Program-made: the position numbers and the translations under genes
Shown: positions 25,973-33,583 of the stretch, piece by piece
How positions within the stretch are numbered: the stretch's first letter is position 1
How the letters are laid out: every line of letters starts with the position of its first letter
Assembly (NCBI GenBank): GCA_021818425.1
Contig: JAKAEC010000004.1
Span: forward strand, 20,237-84,236
Origin: Pseudomonadota bacterium
GTDB lineage: Bacteria > Pseudomonadota > Alphaproteobacteria > Acetobacterales > Acetobacteraceae
DNA length: 64,000 nucleotides
Reading direction: 5' to 3'
The notes under the pieces: model-generated
Told to the model about the DNA's origin: nothing
Seen by the model: only the letters and a program-made list of their open reading frames with translations
Databases searched by the model: none

Positions 25973-26566
25973 GTGAAGACTTCGTACTGGCTGCCCTTCC
26001 TCGTCGCCCTCGTCCCGACTTGCGCCTACGCGCAAGTGACGGTGAATCCCGCCGCCCTACAGCAATTGCAGGGTTTACCCCAGGCCACACCATCAGTCGG
26101 AAAGCAGTCCGCCTTAGCTAAGCCGGTTTTAGGCAAGCCAGCGGCGCATCCTTCGCTTCGCACCAGGCTGAAAGTGCTTTCACCTACGAAGCCAACTAAG
26201 CCGCCCCCGTCAGCAAAAGAACAAGCCGCGCCCGTACCGCCCCCCCCCGTGCCCGCCAAACCCGCGGCGTGGCCTGTCGCGCGCATCAAATTCGCCCCGG
26301 GCAAAGCGACGCTGCCCACCGGCGCCGCCGCTACGCTCAAGCCGTTTTGTACCTCGGGCACAGAGATTCAAATCGTCGCCCACGCACCGTCCGACCCATC
26401 CGACCCGTCCGGCGCGATGCGGCTTTCGCTAAATCGCGCATTCGCCATCCGCGATGCGCTGGCCGCCTGCGGCGTGCCCACACAGAATATCATCCCGCGC
26501 GCCGCTGGCAATGTGCCTGGCGCAGACGACAATGAAGCCCTTATCGGAGCGAGCGCCGCGCCATGA
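25973..26566 (+). CDS. Secreted proline-rich protein with OmpA-like C-terminal domain
   Basis: The GTG at 25973 opens a 197-residue protein with a clear signal peptide (YWLPFLVALVPTCAYA), a linker rich in proline, lysine and alanine (about residues 45-100), and a short C-terminal domain (VARIKFAPGKATLPTGAAATL onward) resembling OmpA/MotB peptidoglycan-binding domains, though it is shorter and divergent. The start codon is supported by the signal peptide beginning directly after it. The gene overlaps the MotA/ExbB-like gene by four bases, so the two are translationally coupled. A run of nine C residues encodes part of the proline linker. The function is unknown; a periplasmic partner of the downstream motor-like pair is plausible. 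Confidence 0.72.
   Translation: MKTSYWLPFLVALVPTCAYAQVTVNPAALQQLQGLPQATPSVGKQSALAKPVLGKPAAHPSLRTRLKVLSPTKPTKPPPSAKEQAAPVPPPPVPAKPAAWPVARIKFAPGKATLPTGAAATLKPFCTSGTEIQIVAHAPSDPSDPSGAMRLSLNRAFAIRDALAACGVPTQNIIPRAAGNVPGADDNEALIGASAAP
26240..26248 (+). repeat. C9 homopolymer in the proline-rich linker
   Basis: Nine consecutive C residues encode prolines. A slip here would truncate the OmpA-like protein and may disturb coupling to the next gene. Confidence 0.8.
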
Positions 26567-27702
26567 CCAAGCCGACCAGCTACCTTATCCGCATGATCCT
26601 GTTCTGCGTAGTGGTTTATGGTGGTGCGGCGGCGCTCTCGCCTACGCTGGCGCATTTCTTCATGGCCAATCCGGTCATCAACTCCGTTATATTTGCGGTT
26701 GAGATCTTCGGCGTATTCTGGAACATTCGGCAAGTGCAGAAACTCTACCCGGAGGCTGCCTGGGTGGAGGAATTCCGCCGTAACCGCCAGAAGCTGGTGG
26801 AGGCCACGCCGCCGGCGCTCCTTGCCCCTATGGCCCGCATGCTTCACGGCCGAGCGGATGGCGAGCGGCGGATCACCCTTTCCGGTCAGTCGATGCGTAC
26901 TATTCTGGACGGCGTTTCCTCCCGGCTCGATGAATCCCGTGAACTTTCGCGCTACATCACCGGGGTAATGATCTTCCTCGGCTTGCTCGGCACCTTTTGG
27001 GGGCTATTACATACCGTCTCCTCTGTCGCGCAAGTCATCAACGGCATGAACCTCGCGGGCGGAGATGTAAACGCGATGTTCGCGCAACTCAAATCTGGCC
27101 TCGCCAAACCTCTAGCTGGCATGGGCACGGCCTTCTCCGCCTCGATGTTCGGCCTTTCCGGCGCGCTGATCCTGGGCTTTCTAGATCTCACTGCCGGGCA
27201 AGCGATGAACCGTTTCTTCAATGAGCTAGAGGAATGGCTGGCCACCTTGACGCGACTTGGCACCGGCGCCCTCGGCGGTGACGGTGAGACCAGCGTGCCC
27301 GCCTATGTGCAGGCCCTGCTGGAACAAACCGCAGAGAACATGGAACAACTGCAACGCATGCTAGCCCGCGGCGAGGACAGCCGTGTTCAGGGCAACAACG
27401 CCCTGCGCGTCCTAACTGACCGCATGGCCGATCTCGGCGACACGCTGCGCCTACAGCATCAGCTGATGGAAAAAGTGGCCAGCGCGCAACTCTCGCTCTC
27501 CCCCGCCCTGACTAGACTGTCCGATGCACAGAACAGCGGCGACGATATCTCCCGTGCGCATCTGCGCAATATAGAACTACTGTTGAACCGTTTCATGACC
27601 GAGGCCGAACAGGCTCGCAACCAGGCCATCACGGATCTACGCGGCGACCTTCGTCTGCTCACGCGCACTCTTTCAACGAGGCTGGAGGAGCCGAGATCAT
27701 GA
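26563..27702 (+). CDS. MotA/TolQ/ExbB-type proton channel protein
   Basis: The 379-residue membrane protein has N-terminal hydrophobic segments (MILFCVVVYGGAAALSP and VINSVIFAVEIFGVFW), a middle cytoplasmic stretch, then the family core with GVMIFLGLLGTFWGLLHT and KPLAGMGTAFSASMFGLSGALILGFLDL. A long helical C-terminal region (about residues 230-379) is probably cytoplasmic and coiled. This family uses the proton gradient to move a partner protein in the periplasm. It overlaps both neighbours by four bases, and the MotB/OmpA partner follows directly. No flagellar or TonB genes are present, so neither role is assigned. Confidence 0.85.
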   Translation: MTKPTSYLIRMILFCVVVYGGAAALSPTLAHFFMANPVINSVIFAVEIFGVFWNIRQVQKLYPEAAWVEEFRRNRQKLVEATPPALLAPMARMLHGRADGERRITLSGQSMRTILDGVSSRLDESRELSRYITGVMIFLGLLGTFWGLLHTVSSVAQVINGMNLAGGDVNAMFAQLKSGLAKPLAGMGTAFSASMFGLSGALILGFLDLTAGQAMNRFFNELEEWLATLTRLGTGALGGDGETSVPAYVQALLEQTAENMEQLQRMLARGEDSRVQGNNALRVLTDRMADLGDTLRLQHQLMEKVASAQLSLSPALTRLSDAQNSGDDISRAHLRNIELLLNRFMTEAEQARNQAITDLRGDLRLLTRTLSTRLEEPRS

Positions 27703-28817
27703 GTCGGCGGCGCAGCAACGGCGCCAACGGTCTGGAAGCTTGGCCAGGCTACGTCGATGCGCTTTCCACATTGCTCATGGTCACCATCTTTGTGCTACTG
27801 GTGTTTGTGCTGGCAGAAGCCTTTCTTTCCAGCGCTCTGACAGGATCGGACAATACGATCAGCCAGCTGAAGGAACAGGTTGCCGAGCTAACCAAAAGCC
27901 TCTCGATGGAAAGCTCGAAGGATGCCACCTTGTCGCAGGAACTGGCCGCACTAAATGCCCAACTAGCCGCTGCACAGACCGCGAATGCTAACCTCAGTCA
28001 GCAACTTTCCACTGCTAACTCAACTCTCTCGGGACTGCAGACAGCACAAACGTCCCTACAAAGCCAGCTTTCAAATGCCCAGGAGGCTCTAGCATCGGCC
28101 ACCGGACGCATCGCAATTTTGCAGGCGCAAGCGCCCAACAACAGCGATCTGCAATCCAAGCTCACCAACGCCCAAAAGCTAAACAAGCAGGATGCGGCGC
28201 AGATTGCACTGCTCAACCAACAGATGGCGGCCCTGCGCGCGCAACTTGCCGCGCTGCAAGTAGCATTGGATGCAGCCAAGACCGCTGACACAAAGGACAA
28301 GGTGCAGATCACGGACCTTGGCAAGCAGCTCAACGAGGCGCTGGCCCGGAAAGTTGAAGAGTTGCAGAAATATCAGAGCGTATTTTTCAAGACGCTCAGC
28401 CAAAGCCTGCAAGGTGAGAAGAATATAAAAGTCGTGGGAGATCGTTTTGTATTCGAAAGCGACATACTGTTTCCCGTGGATCAGGCCACTATCACCCCGG
28501 CGGGTAAGGCAGAGATTGGCCAGGTGGCAAGCGCCGTAAAGAAGATTGCCACTAAGATTCCGTCGAACGTCAACTGGGTACTTTCAGTAGACGGCTATGC
28601 CGATGCGCAACCGATCAAGGGCGGGCCGTATAAATCCAATTTTGACCTATCTGCCGCCCGCGCGCTAGCCGTACTGGATCTGCTTATCGCCGATGGAGTG
28701 CCAACAAACCGGCTGGTTACCTCTGCGATGGGTGCCAACGACCCCATCGCGACTGGCAATACCCCGGCGGACTATGCGCAAAACCGACGCATAGAATTCC
28801 GCCTCACAACGCCGTGA
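27699..28817 (+). CDS. MotB/OmpA-like peptidoglycan-binding membrane protein
   Basis: The 372-residue protein has one N-terminal membrane helix (STLLMVTIFVLLVFVLAEAFL), a coiled coil of about 180 residues built of repeated Q-, A- and L-rich heptads (for example LSQELAALNAQLAAAQTANA), and a C-terminal OmpA/MotB domain starting near DILFPVDQATITPAGKAEI with NFDLSAARALAVLDLL and NRRIEFRL. This layout is that of a MotB-like stator subunit with a very long stalk. It pairs with the channel protein upstream. The 3' end overlaps the 5-formyl-THF cyclo-ligase start (GTGA). Confidence 0.88.
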   Translation: MSRRRSNGANGLEAWPGYVDALSTLLMVTIFVLLVFVLAEAFLSSALTGSDNTISQLKEQVAELTKSLSMESSKDATLSQELAALNAQLAAAQTANANLSQQLSTANSTLSGLQTAQTSLQSQLSNAQEALASATGRIAILQAQAPNNSDLQSKLTNAQKLNKQDAAQIALLNQQMAALRAQLAALQVALDAAKTADTKDKVQITDLGKQLNEALARKVEELQKYQSVFFKTLSQSLQGEKNIKVVGDRFVFESDILFPVDQATITPAGKAEIGQVASAVKKIATKIPSNVNWVLSVDGYADAQPIKGGPYKSNFDLSAARALAVLDLLIADGVPTNRLVTSAMGANDPIATGNTPADYAQNRRIEFRLTTP

Positions 28818-29374
28818 GCGAGGCTACTGTCATTCAGAAGGCGGCACTGCGACGTTTGATGCTCGCTCGGCGTGCAACCCAGAGCCCTATGCTAGGCAAC
28901 ACCCTAGCAAAACACGTCCTGGAAAGTGGCATCATTCCGAACGATGCGGTGGTCGGCGGTTTTTTCCCTATGCGCGGCGAAATCGACATCATGCCGCTGC
29001 TGCACGCGCTGCACGCGCGCGGTCACCGGTTGGCGCTTCCGGAAACCCTGCCACCAGGCAAGGCACTACTCTTCCATGCATGGACACCTTCCACGCCCAT
29101 GCGGCCTGGCCGGTACAAAACCCAATACCCTGACACGCCGCCCCTTGCCCCGAATTTCCTGCTCGTGCCGTTGCTTGCTTTCGACGCACGCGGCCATCGG
29201 CTGGGTTACGGTGGCGGTTACTACGACCGCACCCTCGCAAGGCTTCCAAACGCCTTCTGGCTGGGCTGCGCCTATGCGACGCAGGCGGTGGAATGCATCC
29301 CCACCGAACCAACAGATCTTCCTCTGCATGCGGTCGCCACCGAGATTGGCATCACCTGGGCACGACAGGATTAA
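28814..29374 (+). CDS. 5-formyltetrahydrofolate cyclo-ligase
   Basis: The enzyme converts 5-formyl-THF to 5,10-methenyl-THF with ATP. Signature segments are VVGGFFPMRGEIDIMPLL near the N-terminus and FDARGHRLGYGGGYYDRTL near residue 125. Its 186 residues fit. The start is a GTG (28814) overlapping the stop of the OmpA-like gene, so the ORF track's M is really a GTG-initiated methionine. In other bacteria this gene follows zapA and the 6S RNA gene; neither is seen here. Confidence 0.93.
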   Translation: MSEATVIQKAALRRLMLARRATQSPMLGNTLAKHVLESGIIPNDAVVGGFFPMRGEIDIMPLLHALHARGHRLALPETLPPGKALLFHAWTPSTPMRPGRYKTQYPDTPPLAPNFLLVPLLAFDARGHRLGYGGGYYDRTLARLPNAFWLGCAYATQAVECIPTEPTDLPLHAVATEIGITWARQD

Positions 29375-29499
29375 AAGCTCAGTTTCGGCAAACCGCCTCG
29401 CAAGCACAGCCCATATTCTGGCAAGAAATTTGAAACTTGCGGCCATACCACCCGGGGGCGCAGCATACCGCTCTAATTAGGCGGATAAGGATCAGGATC

Positions 29500-29778
29500 A
29501 TGCCAAAACTTCTGGGGCCAGACGCACTCAAGACACTACCCGCGAACTGGCACCTGCGTCGGGACAGGAAAGCCATCGTGCAGGATTTCACTTTCAAGAC
29601 CTTCGCCGAGGCTTTCTCCTTCATGACACGCGTGGCGTTACTCGCGGAAAAGGTCGACCATCATCCAGACTGGTCGAATTCCTACAACAAAGTCAGTATA
29701 TCGCTTTCCTCGCATGATTCCGGCGGAGTAACACAAAAAGACGTGATGCTCGCTACGGCGATTAGTACTCTCATCTGA
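29500..29778 (+). CDS. phhB: 4a-hydroxytetrahydrobiopterin dehydratase (pterin-4a-carbinolamine dehydratase)
   Basis: The protein dehydrates the carbinolamine form of tetrahydropterin after aromatic amino-acid hydroxylation. The active-site motif [17 protein letters not shown] is complete. The ATG at 29500 ([13 protein letters not shown]) has an AGGA ribosome-binding site and gives 92 residues, the usual size; the track start at 29437 adds an unlikely arginine-rich extension. No phenylalanine hydroxylase gene is nearby. It is convergent with the DegP-like protease, with 13 bases between stops. Confidence 0.94.
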   Translation: MPKLLGPDALKTLPANWHLRRDRKAIVQDFTFKTFAEAFSFMTRVALLAEKVDHHPDWSNSYNKVSISLSSHDSGGVTQKDVMLATAISTLI

Positions 29779-29791
29779 CTGCCACGACAGG

Positions 29792-31189
29792 TTATTTGGC
29801 AGGCTTCACCGGCACCCAGCGCGGCCCCGGATTACTGCCGTCCTGCATCGCTCCCGTGATCAGGAACACAGCTGGATCCGCGCCCAGCGCCTCGACCTGT
29901 TTGCGAACATCCTGAGCCGTGATCACGACTATTCCGTTCACCTGCCGGATTACATTCCCCGCCACGATGCCAGCCTTTGCGGCCGGACCAGTGGCAGAGG
30001 TGATGGAAACGCCGTTGGCCGCCGGCTTGCCCGCCAACCCCAGGCCGTAGGCGCTCAGCGTCACCGGGACGGGTGGCGGCGTCTGGCGCTCGGCAATGCT
30101 TTCATCCTGCGCGGGTGGAGGGACAGCGATGACGAGCTGCGCTTGCCGCGCCGTGCCGTTACGGATGAAATCGACCTCCACACTTTGTCCCGCCTGATAC
30201 TCGGCCGTGCGGATGACCAGCGCCCGCGAATTGGCGATCTTTAAGCCGCCCAGAGCAGTGATCACATCTCCCGGCCGCAACACCGACGTGGCGGGCGAGT
30301 TTTGGAAAACAGCGCCAACAAGAACCCCTCTGGCATTGGGCAGTCTTAGAGCCGCCTGGATTTGCGGCGTGACTTCCTCGGTCCCTACGCCCAGCCAACC
30401 TCGCGTCATCTTGCCGCTATGCGCCAGCGCCTCGGCCACCGGCTCTGCCATGGCCGACGGGATAGAAAAGCCAATTCCGTCAGAGGTACCGTTGGGCGCA
30501 TAGATCGCCGAGTTTACGCCGATCACCTGTCCTTTTAGATTGAATAGCGGACCGCCGGAATTGCCCTTGTTGATAGCGGCGTCCGTCTGGATGAAATCAT
30601 CAAATTTGGTGTCGCCAATTTGCCGGTGCAGGGCGCTGACAATCCCTGCAGTGTTAGTGTTAGACATGCCGAACGGGTTGCCAACGGCTAGCACCCAATC
30701 TCCCACGCGAAGTTTTGCGGAATCGCCGAATCGCAGAAAGGGCAACGGATGCCCGGCATCCACTTTCAACACCGCTAAGTCAGCATCTTCGTCACGCCCT
30801 GCGATGATGGCGGGGTAAACCGTGCCGTCCGGGAAGGTCACGGTTACGTTATTGGCACCGTTCACCACATGGTTGTTGGTAAGAATGTAGCCAGAGGGAT
30901 CGAATACGAAGCCAGAGCCCAAAGACTCGACGGTTTTAGGCGGCGGAACCACGGTACTTGCGGCGTCGCCAGGGGTGTCTGCGGTAGGATGAAAAACGCT
31001 GGCACGGTCCTTGCCGCTACCACCATCCAGCGGCGGGTTCTTCGGCGCAGGCGCCATGGCGGCGATGCTGACCACGGCCGGCGCCACCTTGGCGGCAAGG
31101 GCCGCCATGGATGGAAGCAGCTCCGAGGCATTGGCCGCCGGTGCGGCAAGCAGTAACAGGACGGGAAGCACGCGCACCAAAATCTTCAT
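29792..31189 (-). CDS. DegP/HtrA-type periplasmic serine protease
   Basis: The protein is an envelope quality-control protease. From the ATG at 31189 it has 465 residues: a signal peptide (MKILVRVLPVLLLLAAPAANA), a trypsin-like domain with the triad in TNNHVVNG (His), DEDADLAVLKVD (Asp) and GNSGGPLFN (Ser), and two PDZ domains (RGVLVGAVFQNSPATSVLRPGD and GLAGKPAANGVSITSATGPA). The track start at 31456 runs back into the mrp gene and is rejected. It diverges from mrp with 64 bases between starts; which Do/DegQ/DegS-type subgroup it belongs to is not decided by reading. Confidence 0.93.
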   Translation of the reverse strand: MKILVRVLPVLLLLAAPAANASELLPSMAALAAKVAPAVVSIAAMAPAPKNPPLDGGSGKDRASVFHPTADTPGDAASTVVPPPKTVESLGSGFVFDPSGYILTNNHVVNGANNVTVTFPDGTVYPAIIAGRDEDADLAVLKVDAGHPLPFLRFGDSAKLRVGDWVLAVGNPFGMSNTNTAGIVSALHRQIGDTKFDDFIQTDAAINKGNSGGPLFNLKGQVIGVNSAIYAPNGTSDGIGFSIPSAMAEPVAEALAHSGKMTRGWLGVGTEEVTPQIQAALRLPNARGVLVGAVFQNSPATSVLRPGDVITALGGLKIANSRALVIRTAEYQAGQSVEVDFIRNGTARQAQLVIAVPPPAQDESIAERQTPPPVPVTLSAYGLGLAGKPAANGVSITSATGPAAKAGIVAGNVIRQVNGIVVITAQDVRKQVEALGADPAVFLITGAMQDGSNPGPRWVPVKPAK

Positions 31190-31253
31190 GCGGCAAGAGT
31201 GGCCAGAGCCGACGATCTTCGCAAGAGGGGTAGAGTGGTCTATCTCACAATCC

Positions 31254-32270
31254 ATGACCGAAGCAGAGATTCGCGATGCCCTCGCCCCGTTCAATATTGG
31301 CCGCCGCATAGACGGCGTGCATGTCCAGGATGGCCTTGTACAGGTCAGCCTTCGCGCCACCCGTGAGGAAGCAGCGGCGCTTGAACCCTTGCGCCGAGAT
31401 ATCGAGGCCCGTTTGAAGGCCATGCCTGGAGTACAGTCCGCCGCTGTGGTACTCACCGCTCATTCCGGCCAGCCCGCTGCCCCCGCAGCACCGGTGCAGG
31501 AACCGCCATTACTGCCGGGCGTGAAGCATATTGTCGCGGTGGCATCAGGCAAGGGCGGCGTTGGCAAATCAACTGTCGCGGTGAACCTCGCCGTAGCCCT
31601 AGCACAGCGCGGGCTTGCCGTTGGCCTGCTGGACGCGGATATCTACGGCCCCTCTCTACCAAAAATGCTCGGGCTGAGCTCCAGACCCGCCGTCCTGAAC
31701 AACATGATGCAGCCACTCACCGCTTTTGGGATCAAGGCGATGTCCATTGGTTTCATGGTGCCGGAGGACAAGGCAATGGTCTGGCGCGGGCCGATGGTGA
31801 TGGGCGCACTTAACCAGTTGCTTGGCCAAGTGAACTGGGGTGCACTAGATGTGCTAGTAGTGGACATGCCGCCTGGCACCGGAGATGCACAGTTGACAAT
31901 GGCACAGAAGGCTAAGCCCTCCGGTGCGGTTATCGTCTCTACCCCGCAGGACCTGGCCTTGATGGACGCACGGCGCGGCGTGCAGATGTTCAAACAGGTC
32001 GGCATCAACGTGCTCGGCGTGGTGGAGAACATGTCTTATTTCTGCTGCCCCAATTGTGGCCACCGCGCAGAGATTTTTGGTCACGGAGGGGCTAGAGCGG
32101 AGGCGCAGAAAATGGGCGTGCCATTCCTGGGCGAAGTGCCGCTAGAGCTTAGCGTTCGTGAGGCGGGGGATGTCGGCAAGCCGGTCACGGCGCTGGAGCC
32201 TGACAGCGCGGTGGCAGCGGGCTTCTGCCAAGTGGCCGAGGGCGTGGCCAAGGCCCTAGGGCTGCACTGA
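31254..32270 (+). CDS. Mrp/ApbC family iron-sulfur cluster carrier P-loop ATPase
   Basis: Mrp/ApbC proteins bind and hand over [4Fe-4S] clusters. An N-terminal DUF59/MIP18-like domain (MTEAEIRDALAPFNIGRRI, about residues 1-80) is followed by the deviant Walker A ASGKGGVGKSTVAVNLA, the switch segment VVDMPPGTGDAQLT and the cluster-binding CxxC in SYFCCPNCGH. I use the ATG at 31254, giving 338 residues; the track start at 31011 extends antisense into the protease gene. HolC follows after 8 bases. Client proteins in this window include ETF-QO and APS reductase, although no specific link is shown. Confidence 0.94.
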   Translation: MTEAEIRDALAPFNIGRRIDGVHVQDGLVQVSLRATREEAAALEPLRRDIEARLKAMPGVQSAAVVLTAHSGQPAAPAAPVQEPPLLPGVKHIVAVASGKGGVGKSTVAVNLAVALAQRGLAVGLLDADIYGPSLPKMLGLSSRPAVLNNMMQPLTAFGIKAMSIGFMVPEDKAMVWRGPMVMGALNQLLGQVNWGALDVLVVDMPPGTGDAQLTMAQKAKPSGAVIVSTPQDLALMDARRGVQMFKQVGINVLGVVENMSYFCCPNCGHRAEIFGHGGARAEAQKMGVPFLGEVPLELSVREAGDVGKPVTALEPDSAVAAGFCQVAEGVAKALGLH

Positions 32271-32278
32271 ATATTTTC

Positions 32279-32725
32279 ATGATGAGTGAGATAGGCTTCT
32301 ACCACCTTACCCGCACTGATGTTGCCGCGGCGCTGCCAACACTTCTGGGGCGTACCCTGGCAGCGGGTGAAAAGGCGGTGGTGGTATGTGCCGATGAACG
32401 CCAGATGGAGGCGCTGGATAATGCGCTCTGGCAATGCCAAAGTCCTGACTGGCTGCCCCACGGCACTGCCCAAACTCCTCACCCCGAATGGCAACCAATT
32501 TATTTGACGACGGCACCAAAAAACCCCGCAGGAGCGCGCTTCCTGTTCCGCACAGGCGGCGTGGAAACGCCACCCGAGCCCTACACGCGCGTGTTCGACC
32601 TGTTCGACGGCAACAGCGAGGCAGAAACCCTCGCTGCCCGACAGCGCTGGCGCGTTGCCAAGGAGGCGGGCCACAGTCTTACTTATTGGAAACAAGAAAA
32701 CAGTGGCTGGGTGAAGGCTGGGTAA
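32279..32725 (+). CDS. holC: DNA polymerase III subunit chi
   Basis: HolC is the clamp-loader accessory subunit that links the replicase to single-strand binding protein. The 148 residues match the family, with IGFYHLTRTDVAAALPTLLG, LDNALWQCQSPDWLPHG and RVFDLFDGNSEAETLAARQRW. Two adjacent ATG codons (32279 and 32282) can both serve. It is probably co-transcribed with mrp. Confidence 0.9.
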   Translation: MMSEIGFYHLTRTDVAAALPTLLGRTLAAGEKAVVVCADERQMEALDNALWQCQSPDWLPHGTAQTPHPEWQPIYLTTAPKNPAGARFLFRTGGVETPPEPYTRVFDLFDGNSEAETLAARQRWRVAKEAGHSLTYWKQENSGWVKAG

Positions 32726-33076
32726 TCAGTGGCCCGGTCGCACAATTTTCTGCCATCCGCATGTTTGGAAATGCCGCGCACTGTATGAGTGCCGCCCGCT
32801 GCATGGACAGCTTAAGCACTGAATGGTTCTGGAGATGCACCCATCCCCAGATCATGGCCAAGGGCAACCGAGCGCTCGGCTTCCGTGGCTGACGACCCAG
32901 CAATACAGCGCCGAGGAGATTCCAGCAGCGTGGATAGATGCTACACGCAACCACATGCAGTTGGGCAGGAATCTGCCCCCCACAAGACACCCGTCGCGCC
33001 GCTCGCTGGATTTCCGGCGGACGGCCGAGTTTGTTATTGCAGATAAGCCGCCATACCGGCCAAAGGTAGGCGGACC
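32726..33076. other. Intergenic region with an unrecognised ORF
   Basis: This 351-base gap separates holC from the convergent thioesterase gene. An 85-codon plus-strand ORF (32823-33080) contains TTQQYSAEEIPAAWIDATRN but no family was recognised and it overlaps the thioesterase stop. It may be a gene remnant or chance. Confidence 0.35.
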
Positions 33077-33583
33077 TTAACCCGCGAAAGCGCTTTCCAC
33101 TTCGGCCCACTCCTTCGTCCAAGACGGCGGGTCCTGCTGCGGCACGGCGTTCAGTACCGTCGTTGGTGGAACCAGTCGGCCCTCCTTTGTAAACGCCGCG
33201 CGAACCACGGCCCCGCAAGCCACTCCTTCGGGAACGCTGAATACTTGTTGCACGTAAATCCAGCGTTCGTCCCAACCAAGCACGTTGGTTGCCAAACTAA
33301 AACGCACGAAGGGCGCAACCGGCCGACGAAAGCGTAATGCCGCGCCGCCTAACACCATCCCCAGCTTCTGCCGGTGCATCTGCCGCCATACGCCGGAACG
33401 CAGAAGCATGTCCACACGACCCAGATCCATCAGCGCCAGATAACGTGAATTGGTCATGTGTAGGTTCAGGTCCAAATCAAGCGGCCAGACCCGAAAGCTG
33501 AGAGCGAACACCTCATTCACCCCCAGCTTCGGCCGCCGCCAAGCGCCCAAAATAACGCTCAGAAGCCGGAAAATGAGGTTCAT
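33077..33583 (-). CDS. Acyl-CoA thioesterase, 4HBT (hotdog) family
   Basis: The 168-residue protein fits the hotdog-fold thioesterases with an N-terminal amphipathic helix. The typical segment is WPLDLDLNLHMTNSRYLALMDLGR, where the aspartate and asparagine of the family lie, followed by GGAALRFRRPVAPF. Its start overlaps the stop of the acyl-CoA ligase (ATGA), so hydrolysis and activation of acyl-CoA are encoded together. It probably controls the size of the acyl-CoA pool; chain-length preference is unknown. Confidence 0.85.
   Translation of the reverse strand: MNLIFRLLSVILGAWRRPKLGVNEVFALSFRVWPLDLDLNLHMTNSRYLALMDLGRVDMLLRSGVWRQMHRQKLGMVLGGAALRFRRPVAPFVRFSLATNVLGWDERWIYVQQVFSVPEGVACGAVVRAAFTKEGRLVPPTTVLNAVPQQDPPSWTKEWAEVESAFAG

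Noticed and set aside
26563-28817. Zorya-type phage defence (MotA/MotB-like pair)
   Set aside because: The channel and partner resemble ZorA/ZorB in outline, but there is no ZorC, ZorD or ZorE-like helicase or nuclease, and neighbours are housekeeping genes.
31011-31253. N-terminal extension of the Mrp ORF
   Set aside because: It is antisense to the signal peptide and start of the protease gene; the natural start is 31254.
32823-33080. 85-residue plus-strand ORF after holC as a gene
   Set aside because: It has no recognised family or clear ribosome-binding site, and overlaps the stop of a convergent gene; kept only as a note in the intergenic entry.
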